Source of the DNA: JBDHTS01 sp044221445
GTDB lineage: Bacteria > Pseudomonadota > Alphaproteobacteria > Micavibrionales > Micavibrionaceae
Length of the DNA stretch: 64,000 bases
Direction: 5' to 3'
NCBI GenBank assembly: GCA_044221445.1
Contig: JBGAPF010000009.1
Coordinates: forward strand, 1-64,000
Every line of letters starts with the position of its first letter. The first letter of the stretch is position 1. A program made the position numbers and the translations under genes. Of this stretch, positions 16,349 to 25,369 are shown piece after piece. The notes beneath the pieces are model-generated. The model had not been told where the DNA came from and did not search any database. It saw nothing but the letters and a program-made list of their open reading frames with translations.

Positions 16349-17143
16349 ATGCGGCAATATCAGGATCTGATGCGCCATGTGCTGGAGACGGGCGTAAAGA
16401 AAGAAGACCGCACCGGAACCGGCACGCTCAGCGTTTTCGGGTACCAGATGCGCTTCGACCTGGCGGAAGGGTTTCCGCTGGTCACCACGAAAAAAGCGCA
16501 TATGAAATCCATCATTCATGAGCTGCTGTGGTTTCTCAAAGGTGACACCAACATCAAATACCTGAAAGACAACGGCGTCTCGATCTGGAACGAATGGGCG
16601 GACGCGGAAGGCAATCTAGGGCCGGTCTATGGCGCCCAGTGGCGGTCATGGCCTGCGGCGGACGGCCATACCATCGACCAGATCTCCAATGTGATCGAGC
16701 GGATCAAGGCAAACCCTGACGACCGCCGCCTGATCGTTTCTGCCTGGAATGTCGGTGAAATCGGTAAAATGGCTTTGCCGCCCTGCCACTGTTTTTTCCA
16801 GTTTTACGTTGCTGAAGGCAGGCTCTCCTGCCAGCTGTATCAGCGCAGCGCCGATATTTTTCTCGGCGTGCCGTTCAATATCGCGTCCTATGCGCTGCTG
16901 ACCCTGATGGTGGCGCAGGTTTGCGGCCTGCAGCCGGGCGCGTTCATTCATACGCTCGGCGACGCGCATATTTATTGCAACCACTTCGAGCAGGCGAATC
17001 TGCAGCTGTCGCGCGATCCTCTTCCCTTGCCCGAGATGCATTTGAACCCGCATGTGAAAAATATCTTCGATTTCAAATACGAGGATTTCGAACTGGTCGG
17101 TTACCAATCCCACCCGGCGATCAAAGCGCCGGTGGCGGTGTAG
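16349..17143 (+). CDS. thyA: Thymidylate synthase
   Basis: A 264-residue enzyme that methylates dUMP using methylene-tetrahydrofolate. The active-site cysteine is in LPPCHC near residue 146; RRLIVSAWN and FNIASYALL are the other signatures. The length equals the Escherichia coli enzyme. The start at 16349 has AAAGGAGA upstream; frames extending further upstream overlap the EamA gene and are not real. It is followed by folA, which regenerates the folate it consumes. Confidence 0.97.
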   Translation: MRQYQDLMRHVLETGVKKEDRTGTGTLSVFGYQMRFDLAEGFPLVTTKKAHMKSIIHELLWFLKGDTNIKYLKDNGVSIWNEWADAEGNLGPVYGAQWRSWPAADGHTIDQISNVIERIKANPDDRRLIVSAWNVGEIGKMALPPCHCFFQFYVAEGRLSCQLYQRSADIFLGVPFNIASYALLTLMVAQVCGLQPGAFIHTLGDAHIYCNHFEQANLQLSRDPLPLPEMHLNPHVKNIFDFKYEDFELVGYQSHPAIKAPVAV

Positions 17144-17148
17144 ATTTT

Positions 17149-17658
17149 ATGGCCATTTGCGTCAGCGCCATCGCCGCCATGTCACGCAACGGCGTCATCG
17201 GCAAGGGCAATAAGATCCCCTGGCATATTTCAGAAGACTTTAAATATTTCAAGCGTATGACGATGGGCAAGCCGATCGTCATGGGGCGCAAAACGTTCGA
17301 GTCTTTCGAAAAACCCTTGGCCGGGCGGCCGCACATCGTCATTTCGCGCACACCTCATGCCAATAGAATAGCGGACAATGTGTTTTTTGTGCTGTCCCTG
17401 GAAGAAGCTTTGGAGAAGGCCGAGAAAATTGCGGAAGCTGCCAATGGCGATGAAATTTTTGTTATCGGCGGCGCGCAAATCTATCGCCAGGCAATACAAT
17501 TCATTCATAAAATCTATCTGACCGAAATCGACGCGGACTATGAAGGCGATGCTTTTTTTCCAGAACTCGATTTAAAAGAATGGCGGATTTTATCCGAGGA
17601 TTTTCGTCAAGCACATCCTTCTTACAGTTTTATAATCATGGAAAGACATCAGAATTAA
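17149..17658 (+). CDS. folA: Dihydrofolate reductase
   Basis: A 169-residue enzyme reducing dihydrofolate to tetrahydrofolate. The signature GVIGKGNKIPWHISEDFKYF carries the catalytic acid as Glu, where many enzymes have Asp. MGRKTFESF binds cofactor, and VIGGAQIY closes the site. ATG 17149 lies 5 bases after the thyA stop, so the pair is an operon and translation is probably coupled. A GC-rich hairpin (ACCCGGC / GCCGGGT) follows the stop but has no clear T-run. Confidence 0.96.
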   Translation: MAICVSAIAAMSRNGVIGKGNKIPWHISEDFKYFKRMTMGKPIVMGRKTFESFEKPLAGRPHIVISRTPHANRIADNVFFVLSLEEALEKAEKIAEAANGDEIFVIGGAQIYRQAIQFIHKIYLTEIDADYEGDAFFPELDLKEWRILSEDFRQAHPSYSFIIMERHQN

Positions 17659-17706
17659 AGAACCCGGCTTTAAGCCGGGTCCTGTAAGTATTCAAAACTG
17701 CAGAAA

Positions 17707-17835
17707 TTATCTGCGGTTTTTGTCACGATTGTCATTGCGGGAATCGCGAGCGCCCTGACGGTTGTTGCTTGGCTCGTCTTTGTTTTCTTTCAGACGGCCA
17801 TCCGTTTGCGGGTGTTTTACCTGACCTTGTGTCAT
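17707..17835 (-). CDS. Small hydrophilic protein, 42 aa
   Basis: A short frame with a strong ribosome binding site (AAGGAGA, 7 bases before ATG 17835). The product is almost entirely charged and polar, with Asn, Asp, Arg, Lys and Gln dominating and an RDSRNDNRDKN ending. It looks intrinsically disordered. No family is recognised. Confidence 0.55.
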   Translation of the reverse strand: MTQGQVKHPQTDGRLKENKDEPSNNRQGARDSRNDNRDKNRR

Positions 17836-17914
17836 GATCGTTCTCCTTAGTTGGTTGCACGGTAGTGCTGGACGTACAAACGTCCGCCGCTTGGAGTTCC
17901 AAAAAAATTTCGGG

Positions 17915-20900
17915 TCAGGCGATATTGACGTGGCTGGTGTCCACCATCGCTTTATCGATCGACAGGGTCGAGGCGCCGAACTGGAAGTCGTAATTCGATC
18001 CGTTCACCGCGAAATGGTCGGCGCCAAGAAGCGCCCCGATCTGCGCGGCCGTAGCCCCCGTCTGCGACCCAGTCCCCATATTATCGATCTGGATCGTATT
18101 CGTGGTGGAGCTGCCGCTTGCCGTGAGAGCGAGCTTGCCTGTGTCGCTGCTGTCCAGCATGCCGAAAATATTATTCAGGGTAAGAACCATCGTCTGGTTC
18201 GAACCGCCAAGATCAAGGTTTTCTATCCGATGGATTTTTTCCGCGCCCACGGCACTGAAATCGAGCGTGCCGCTTGTTAGCAGATACCGGATCGTGTCGT
18301 TGCCGCCGCCGCCGTCGATATCGCTGAACCCGCTTCCCCTGATGCCAATAATATCGCTGCCCGCGCCCGAGCGGAATCCGATACCGGTCATGTTGTTGTC
18401 AGACATCGTATCGTTGGCCGTCGTGCCGATCAGGGTCTGGGCGTTCGCCGTCGCCGTGACGGCGCTCACCACCGAAGCGCTGCCAGCCGTATGGCCCAGA
18501 ACGAGAATGGATTCGCCGTCCTGGTCGTCCGTATTGTTGCTGTTGCCGCTGGAGTCCGCCGTCTGGTTCGTATCCAGATTGGGAAGGCCGACGATAAAAT
18601 CGGAGAAACCGTCGCCGTTGACGTCCCCCGCAGCGGAGATCGTGAAATCGAAATCATCGGGCAGCGCGACCGTGCCGGGTATCGTATACGTCATGTGGAA
18701 CGCATTGTTTCCGTCATTGAGTTCGGCCAGGGTCATGGTGCCGTCGGCGGCGCCCGCGTTTCCGCCAAACACGACGTAGATATCGGCCACATGGCTGCCC
18801 GGATCCTTGACGATGACCGCCAGATCGTCCTTACCGTCGCCGTTGAAATCGCCGACCGAGCCGCCGCCGATGAATTCCTGCGTCGCCGCGCCCGTCGTAA
18901 TCGTATAGCCGGCGCTGCCGAGCGAGGCTACGTTAAGAGTGCTTCCGCCAGTATAGGCATTGCTGCCGTATATAACATGAAGCAGACCCTTGCCACCGTT
19001 GCCGCCCCCCGCGGCAATCATGATGTCGCCGATCCCGTCGCCGTTTATGTCGCCGCCGAAGAAGACGGGAAAATCCTGGTCCGTGGGATTGACAGCGATA
19101 TTGGTCAGAGAAAGGCTGTTCGCGCCAAGCGACGCGGACGCCATGTCTTTTGCGCCAAAGACGATGTCGACCCGTCCAACCGAGCCGGTTCCCGGGGAAG
19201 CAATCGCGAAATCGGCGATCCCGTCATTGTTGAAATCACCGGCGGCGGAAACGGTCGTGCCGGTATGGCTGTTGCCTGTAAGGCCGCTAATCGCGATCCC
19301 GTCACGCGAAACGTCAAGGACGCTGTAAGCCCCGCTCAGCTGGCCCGTTACATGTACCAGGCCGTGGCTGTCGATGGATACCGCGGAAGCACCGTCGGTC
19401 GCCGAAAGGTTTGAATAGGAATTGACGACGCTCATACTCGTCGGTATGCGAACGTCAACAACCACCAGACGGTCGCTGTTGACGGCGGTGACATAGGCCA
19501 GTCCGTCGGAAACGACCACGCCGCTTGCGCCATCCAGAAGCGCGCTAGTAAATGAGCCAAGAAAGCTCGGGTTTCCCTGGTTGGTTATATCAAAAACAAA
19601 CAGTTTGTCCGAATTCTGGTCCGTGACATACAGCCTGTTGCCGTCGATGAACATGTCGCTTACGCCCGTCAATCCCGCATCGGCGTAGGGAGTTCCGGAC
19701 GGGGCAGGGGTCGAGGGTGTGCTGATATCAAGCGTGACAAGACGCCCGTTTCCGGAAGAGCCAATATAGACATATTGTCCGGAAGGGGAAAAAGTCACCG
19801 CGGACATATCGCTGATGCCCGTCCCATAAGACGAAAGGATGGCGGGGGCGGTCGGTGTCGTGATGTTGAGGACCGTGACCATATCGGTGGTGGCCGACGT
19901 CACCACGGCGATAGTCCCGCGCACCGCGATGTCGTTGACATCCTGTAACACCGCGTTCGCGATGGATCCCACATAAGTGGGATTGCCAGGATTGGAAATA
20001 TTGATGATCGTGACATATCCTGACGTACCGCTGGCGATATAAGCATAATTGCCCTGCACAGCGATCGCCTGTGCGCCATCGAGGGTGCTCGGAACCGACG
20101 CGGCCGTAAACACATCCGAAGAATTTATCGAACCTGCGATTACGGGCGTACCCGGATTGGTCAGATCGATGATCGAAAGGCTGTTTCCGCTTTGAGACAC
20201 CACATAAGAATAATTTCCATTGATCACGAAATCGGTCGGGCTCGCCGGCGCTTCCGATCCCACAATTCTAATGGTATTCAGCGACGTCACATCGATTTTC
20301 GGGTTGATGACCCCTTTGTCGCCGCCAAACAGTATATAAGCCGCGCCTCCGTTGGTCCCGGCGATATCCGAGCCGGGTGCGCCCACCAGAACATCTTCAT
20401 ATCCGTCATGGTTGACGTCGCCGATCCCGGTCACTGACATGCCGGCCAGGTCGCCAGCTGAAAGGCCTTCGAGAGTCGTGATGGTGGCGCCTGTCGTGCT
20501 CTTGATCACGATCTGGCCGGTATCAGTCGTGCCGTCGAAGTCGTTCGCATGCGGGGCGCCGATAATAATGTCGGCAACGCCGTCGCCGTTGAAATCGCCC
20601 GCATGCGCGATGGAAATCGTGTCGTTGTTTCCGGTAAATCCCGCCGAAATGCTGGTCAGGCCGGGTGCGGCTGTGCTGGCAGGAGTCGCCGAACCCTGCA
20701 ATTCGAAGATCAGGTCGTTCACATCCTTGACAATGAAACCGTCATCGTAACCGTCATTGTTCAGGTCGCCTGCGGCGATAAAGCCGCCGCCGAACATCTC
20801 GTTGATGTTGTCCTTGATGTAAATGCCCTGGGCCACGGTCAGCGTATTAAGGCTTAAAGGTTCCGCCAGGTCGTTGATATTGATCGCGTAAGTCGCACTG

Positions 20901-23053
20901 GCGGTATGAATTCCGTCCGATACCTGGACGGTCACGTTATAAGAAGACCCTGCTTCATAATCGAGCGCGCCGTTGACGGTAATCGCGCCTGTCGAACTGT
21001 TGATCGTAAACAGTCCGGCGCCCGTACCGCCGGTAATGCTGTAACTCAGCGTGCCGACCGTGTCGCCGTCCGTGGCTGTGGCCGTTCCGACAGCTGTGCC
21101 GTTTGCGGAATTTTCATTGACGGAAAAAGTGCTGCCGGAAATGGCCGGGGTCAGGTCGTTGATATCCGTTACATTGACGGTAATGGTCGCGCTTGAGGAC
21201 AGAGGCGTTCCGGCATTGTCCGTGACCCTTACGGTCAGATTATAACTTTGAGTCGTCTCATAATCCAGCGTTCCCGTCAGCGTGATGACGCCGGTCGCGG
21301 TATTGATGGAAAAAATTCCGCCGGGATTGCCGGCTGTAATCGCATAAGACACCGACTGGCCCACATCCACCTCTGTAGAGGTCGCCGCACCGATGACGGT
21401 GCCGGCATTGGCATTCTCCGCCACGGAAAAAGTGGCGTTTTTAGCGATGGGAGCATCGTTAACGTCGTTCAGCGTGATGTTGACCTTGGCCGTCGCCGAC
21501 AGGGAGCCGGTGCCGTTATCTGTCGCGGTGACTGTCAGCGCATAAGATTGCTGCGTCTCGTAATCGAGCGATCCTGCCACGGTAATCAGGCCGGTATTGG
21601 CGTCTATGGCGAAGGCGTTGCCTGTGTTTCCCCCGGAAATGCTGTAGGTAAGCACCTGGCCTGAATCGGGGTCGGTCGCGATGACCCGGCCGACGTTCAT
21701 GCCGTTCGCAGAGTTTTCATTCAGCGTGAAGGCCGCATCGGTCGCCACGGGCGGCGCATTGGGCGGCAACGGGGCAGGCGGCACGATCGGCGCCACAGGC
21801 GGCGGTGCGGCTGCCACAGGCGGCGCCGCGACAACCGGAGCGGGCGGAGGGGGGGCCGTAACGATGGCAGGCGCTGGTGGAGCGGCGATAACGCTGACCG
21901 GCGCGACGGCGGTAAAGCTGCCGCTATCGGCAAAAACGCTGGCCGTGCCGAACGTATTAGCTCCGGCGCTGAAATCCGCTGTCGCAGGAGCAGGGGCATC
22001 GGCGGCGCCCTGTTGTCCAGGCATCGGATTGGACGGTGCCGGCGGCGTAGGTTCCTGCGTCTGTTGATGTGTCTCGCCCGCAGGAGCGGCTTTAGTGTCA
22101 CCTTGTGGATCATGGGCGCCCGGCGAGGACGGATCGTTGACGGACGGCTTTGCCGTATCGGGTGCCAGGCCGCTGAAAAAGCCGGGGGCAACGCCGCCAA
22201 TGCTTGAAAATCGCGCGCTGATATCGGCAGCATTCAGGGTTTGCGTCTGCGTGACGCTATGGCCGTCGAATTTTGCCGTTTCATACTGCCCTGAAAGCGT
22301 GACTTCCTCGCCGGACAGCGAACGCAGGACGATCGCCCCTTCCATGACGGTGATTTCGCCGGTCGTAACGTTGCCGGCGATGACGGTGCCGCGGATACCG
22401 ATCGACCCGACAGGGGTTTCGATCTTGACGTCGTCCGGGTCTTCACGCCCGATCAGGCCGCTCGTATATACGAACAGGCCGCGCAGCATGGAAAAATTCG
22501 ATTCGCCGCTGTCGCTGTGCGGATCGAAGACATACTGGTCAATCGCCAGCTTGGCGTTTTCGGAAACGGCGAAGCTCGATTCATCGACGAACGTAATATT
22601 GACGGCCCCGGCGGCATCCGTCTCGATAATGTCGCCTTCATGGATAGGCATCCCGATCACGATCGTTTCAGTCGTGCCATCGGGATGGGTAACGGTTGCG
22701 TGTCCCGAGACTTCCTTAACGGTGCCGACCGGGCTTTCGTCCGTGGCTGTGCCTGCCGCGGCGAACTGGACATTCCCGGCCTGGTGGACGAAAGCCTGAA
22801 CCAGATCGGGCGTCAACGCCGCGCCCTGCGGCGACATCAGCACAGGGGCTGGGTCCGCGGCGAAATAATTCTCTATGACAACGGCAGAGCCATCTTTGGC
22901 TGTAAGCACCAAGTCGAACCCGTCACGCGTCAGTTCTGAATTGGCGACGAAGCTTTGATCCGGGAGAAGGATTTCATGATCGTGCCCGGCCTGAAGAACG
23001 ACAGCGGAGCGATGTTCGCCCGGCGCCGGCGAAGAAATTTCTGTACGTGACAC
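17915..23053 (-). CDS. Giant secreted protein: FecR, cadherin, FG-GAP and LVIVD domains
   Basis: A 1712-residue protein, probably exported by a type I system. Domains in order: a FecR-like domain (about 110-255), a Pro/Ala-rich linker (300-430), three cadherin-like repeats with DYE and VNDA/INDL motifs (435-735), FG-GAP/integrin-type calcium-binding blades such as GDFNGDGVADIIIG (755-935), about six LVIVD/YVTN-type propeller repeats (940-1245), more FG-GAP blades (1245-1490), and a C-terminal segment with GGGGNDTI. No N-terminal signal peptide is seen. No secretion genes are adjacent. Role is likely adhesion or surface structure, by inference from domains only. Confidence 0.85.
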   Translation of the reverse strand: MSRTEISSPAPGEHRSAVVLQAGHDHEILLPDQSFVANSELTRDGFDLVLTAKDGSAVVIENYFAADPAPVLMSPQGAALTPDLVQAFVHQAGNVQFAAAGTATDESPVGTVKEVSGHATVTHPDGTTETIVIGMPIHEGDIIETDAAGAVNITFVDESSFAVSENAKLAIDQYVFDPHSDSGESNFSMLRGLFVYTSGLIGREDPDDVKIETPVGSIGIRGTVIAGNVTTGEITVMEGAIVLRSLSGEEVTLSGQYETAKFDGHSVTQTQTLNAADISARFSSIGGVAPGFFSGLAPDTAKPSVNDPSSPGAHDPQGDTKAAPAGETHQQTQEPTPPAPSNPMPGQQGAADAPAPATADFSAGANTFGTASVFADSGSFTAVAPVSVIAAPPAPAIVTAPPPPAPVVAAPPVAAAPPPVAPIVPPAPLPPNAPPVATDAAFTLNENSANGMNVGRVIATDPDSGQVLTYSISGGNTGNAFAIDANTGLITVAGSLDYETQQSYALTVTATDNGTGSLSATAKVNITLNDVNDAPIAKNATFSVAENANAGTVIGAATSTEVDVGQSVSYAITAGNPGGIFSINTATGVITLTGTLDYETTQSYNLTVRVTDNAGTPLSSSATITVNVTDINDLTPAISGSTFSVNENSANGTAVGTATATDGDTVGTLSYSITGGTGAGLFTINSSTGAITVNGALDYEAGSSYNVTVQVSDGIHTASATYAININDLAEPLSLNTLTVAQGIYIKDNINEMFGGGFIAAGDLNNDGYDDGFIVKDVNDLIFELQGSATPASTAAPGLTSISAGFTGNNDTISIAHAGDFNGDGVADIIIGAPHANDFDGTTDTGQIVIKSTTGATITTLEGLSAGDLAGMSVTGIGDVNHDGYEDVLVGAPGSDIAGTNGGAAYILFGGDKGVINPKIDVTSLNTIRIVGSEAPASPTDFVINGNYSYVVSQSGNSLSIIDLTNPGTPVIAGSINSSDVFTAASVPSTLDGAQAIAVQGNYAYIASGTSGYVTIINISNPGNPTYVGSIANAVLQDVNDIAVRGTIAVVTSATTDMVTVLNITTPTAPAILSSYGTGISDMSAVTFSPSGQYVYIGSSGNGRLVTLDISTPSTPAPSGTPYADAGLTGVSDMFIDGNRLYVTDQNSDKLFVFDITNQGNPSFLGSFTSALLDGASGVVVSDGLAYVTAVNSDRLVVVDVRIPTSMSVVNSYSNLSATDGASAVSIDSHGLVHVTGQLSGAYSVLDVSRDGIAISGLTGNSHTGTTVSAAGDFNNDGIADFAIASPGTGSVGRVDIVFGAKDMASASLGANSLSLTNIAVNPTDQDFPVFFGGDINGDGIGDIMIAAGGGNGGKGLLHVIYGSNAYTGGSTLNVASLGSAGYTITTGAATQEFIGGGSVGDFNGDGKDDLAVIVKDPGSHVADIYVVFGGNAGAADGTMTLAELNDGNNAFHMTYTIPGTVALPDDFDFTISAAGDVNGDGFSDFIVGLPNLDTNQTADSSGNSNNTDDQDGESILVLGHTAGSASVVSAVTATANAQTLIGTTANDTMSDNNMTGIGFRSGAGSDIIGIRGSGFSDIDGGGGNDTIRYLLTSGTLDFSAVGAEKIHRIENLDLGGSNQTMVLTLNNIFGMLDSSDTGKLALTASGSSTTNTIQIDNMGTGSQTGATAAQIGALLGADHFAVNGSNYDFQFGASTLSIDKAMVDTSHVNIA

Positions 23054-23207
23054 AATGGACCCCCTGCCGGGACAATTCCGGCGTAGCTTATAGATCAGGA
23101 TAGACTATTTGTATTAACGGGAGGTTTCTGGATAAAAAATTCCATCTAATATTTTGAAATGAAACAAAAAATTCTTATTATTATTTCCTATATATAATGC
23201 TAGGTCC

Positions 23208-23233
23208 GGAACCCTTTACCGTTTCGCTTCGTT
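23208..23233 (+). promoter_or_regulatory. EcfG-type promoter of the lipid kinase operon
   Basis: GGAAC, 17 bases, CGTT: an exact match to the general-stress consensus. The -10 element ends only 9 bases before the ATG at 23243, so the transcript would be almost leaderless. Confidence 0.65.
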
Positions 23234-23242
23234 CGACCTGTT

Positions 23243-24220
23243 ATGGACGCTGAAACAATCGAAGAGAAACCCCGGAATTTACCGCCTTCTGAGGCCGCTC
23301 AAGGGTGTTTTCACATTCTGATTAACGCCGGTTCAGGGAGCGCCTCTAAATTGGGCGAAAAAAAGTTTCAGGAGCTGGCTGAAAAGACATCTTTGAAAAT
23401 AAGCAGTTTCGCGGTCCTGCCTCATGACAGCTTTGCCAAACGCATGGAAAAACTCGCGCAGAGCGATGTCCCCCTCCTTGTAGGCGGAGGCGACGGTTCG
23501 ATCGCACAGGCGGCAGCTTTGCATCTGAAATACGACAGGCCGTTCGGTATTTTGCCCATGGGCACGATGAACCTGCTGGCCAAGGATCTAGATATTCCGC
23601 TGGTCACGGAAGAAGCTAATATCTTCGACTTATATAACCGCACGACCGTGAAGCCAATAGATGTAGGCATGGCCAACGACCAGCCTTTCCTGTGTTGCGC
23701 CGCTATAGGCACCATACCGAAAGCGGCGCTGTTCCGTGAAAATATGCGTCAGATGCCGGATGTCGTCATGATGCCGCGTTTGACGGCGTTCATACTCGAC
23801 CAGATGCATACGACACGCATGCGTGAACTTCAGATCGTCGCCGATGGAAAAGAAATGAGCCTGCGTACAGCGGCTTTAGTCATTTCCAATAATAGCTTCG
23901 CCCATTCCAGCAATGCTACTCATAAACTCGCCAAGACTTCCCTGCAGGATGGCACGCTGGGGATCTACAGTGCCGCGCCCCAGAGCCTGATGGAAAGGAT
24001 ACGCTTGCTCCTCAGGCTTCATCAGGGCAAGCTGGAGGCCGAACCTTCCGTGCAGGAATTCCAGGCTATGAGCGCCTTTGTAAAAACAGAAAAATCGCAC
24101 GAACTGGTTTCAATAGACGGCGAACCGGTCATGCTTGAAACGCCTATAAATTTCCGTGTTCTGAACGGTGCGCTGAAAATCATTATCCCTGTGCGGGAGC
24201 CGGATCCGGTCACCGCTTGA
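23243..24220 (+). CDS. Diacylglycerol/lipid kinase family protein
   Basis: A 325-residue protein of the DAGK catalytic family. INAGSGS and the nucleotide-binding GGGDGS motif are followed by LPMGTMNLLAKDL, the standard lipid kinase signature. The C-terminal beta domain ends around residue 310. It may phosphorylate diacylglycerol, a sphingoid base or a related lipid. ATG 23243 has no ribosome binding site and lies next to the stress promoter. The next gene starts 17 bases after its stop. Confidence 0.85.
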   Translation: MDAETIEEKPRNLPPSEAAQGCFHILINAGSGSASKLGEKKFQELAEKTSLKISSFAVLPHDSFAKRMEKLAQSDVPLLVGGGDGSIAQAAALHLKYDRPFGILPMGTMNLLAKDLDIPLVTEEANIFDLYNRTTVKPIDVGMANDQPFLCCAAIGTIPKAALFRENMRQMPDVVMMPRLTAFILDQMHTTRMRELQIVADGKEMSLRTAALVISNNSFAHSSNATHKLAKTSLQDGTLGIYSAAPQSLMERIRLLLRLHQGKLEAEPSVQEFQAMSAFVKTEKSHELVSIDGEPVMLETPINFRVLNGALKIIIPVREPDPVTA

Positions 24221-24237
24221 ACGAACGGACTGATCCC

Positions 24238-25023
24238 ATGCGCCTGATCCATCTTTCCGACCTTCATTTCGGCACTGTCCTTCCGGATATGACCCCTTTG
24301 CTGCTGAATGAAATAGAGCGCCTGAATCCGGCATTGGTGATTATCAGCGGCGACTTTACCCAGACAGCGATTGCCGAAGAATTCGAGGAGGCCAGAAAGT
24401 TCCTGGCGTCATTACGGTTTCCTTATCTCGCAATTCCCGGTAACCACGATGTTCCGCGCTATGATCTGAAAGAACGTTTTCTCGATCCTTATAAGAAGTA
24501 CCGGCGTTTTATCTCGCCCGTCCTTGAACCTGTTTATCGGGACGATCTGGCCTGTATTGCAGGCATCAATACAGCGCGCCGGGTCGTGCCTCATTGGAAC
24601 TGGGCTCATGGCGCCATTTCAACAGGGCAGACCGGCTGGTTGAAAAAACAATATGACTCCGGACCCCAGGATGCTTTTCGTATTTGCGTCATGCACCACC
24701 CTGTTTGGAAGGTGACGGAAGCACAGCTGAGGGTCATCGTTTTCGGCGGTCATAAAGCCCTTCAGGCTTTGAAGGACAGTAAAGTGGATCTGGTCCTGTC
24801 AGGGCATGTCCATCATGCCGCCGTCCACACAATGCCGGTCGACGATCATAATAAAATCATTTTTTTGAGCGCTTCCACCGCATTGTCACGCCGGCTGCGG
24901 GGACAGAAAAACGGATTTAACGTCATCGATTTACATGAAAAAGGCCGTATGACGATCGAAATCCGAGGGTATGTCGACGGTCGCTTCGAGAAACTTGAAT
25001 CATACGAACATATGAGCAGATAA
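24238..25023 (+). CDS. Calcineurin-like metallophosphoesterase
   Basis: A 261-residue phosphoesterase with all metal-binding motifs: HLSDLHFG at residues 5-12, GDFTQ, GNHD, MHHPVW and SGHVHHA. Relatives include cAMP phosphodiesterases and UDP-diacylglucosamine hydrolases; specificity is not evident. ATG 24238 gives the usual MRLIHLSDLHFG start; a TTG start 21 bases earlier would overlap the lipid kinase stop. It forms an operon with the kinase. Confidence 0.88.
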   Translation: MRLIHLSDLHFGTVLPDMTPLLLNEIERLNPALVIISGDFTQTAIAEEFEEARKFLASLRFPYLAIPGNHDVPRYDLKERFLDPYKKYRRFISPVLEPVYRDDLACIAGINTARRVVPHWNWAHGAISTGQTGWLKKQYDSGPQDAFRICVMHHPVWKVTEAQLRVIVFGGHKALQALKDSKVDLVLSGHVHHAAVHTMPVDDHNKIIFLSASTALSRRLRGQKNGFNVIDLHEKGRMTIEIRGYVDGRFEKLESYEHMSR

Positions 25024-25077
25024 GGAAACGGATGGCACCTTTGGGGGAAGGGTGCCATCCGTCAGTCTGGCCTGGAA

Positions 25078-25314
25078 TTACCAGTTGCTCAAGTCGATAT
25101 CGTTTTTATCAGTCACGGCACCGGTCGCCGCACCCGCCGCGCCGCCAATGATGGCACCAGTCGCCAGATTTCCGCCTGTTACAGCTCCGCCTAATGCACC
25201 GACGCCCGCGCCTATTGCACCCCCGGAAATGGCCCGCTCTCCTCGCGTGTTTCCACACGCTGATAATGAAAGGGCTGCAACGCCGAGGCATAGGATAATT
25301 TTAAATCTGGACAT
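25078..25314 (-). CDS. Glycine-zipper lipoprotein, 78 aa
   Basis: Signal peptide with lipobox LSAC (Cys20), then a Gly/Ala-rich stretch with the GxxxG spacing of glycine-zipper proteins (GGAIGAGVGALGGAVTGG). Such small outer-membrane lipoproteins are common in proteobacteria. AAAGGAG lies ahead of the start. It follows the PRC-barrel gene by 55 bases and may belong to the same transcript. Confidence 0.75.
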   Translation of the reverse strand: MSRFKIILCLGVAALSLSACGNTRGERAISGGAIGAGVGALGGAVTGGNLATGAIIGGAAGAATGAVTDKNDIDLSNW

Positions 25315-25369
25315 ATGTGATCTCCTTTACTCTTACTGCGGTTAACAAATGAAGCGACTCAATAGTTCA

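Noticed and set aside
17836..17914. GGAAC followed by CGTT upstream of the 42-residue gene
   Set aside because: Spacing is 13 bases, too short for an EcfG promoter.
21740..22080. GC-rich repetitive tract in the giant gene, considered as a repeat array
   Set aside because: It encodes an in-frame Pro/Ala linker; irregular units, not a CRISPR or tandem array.
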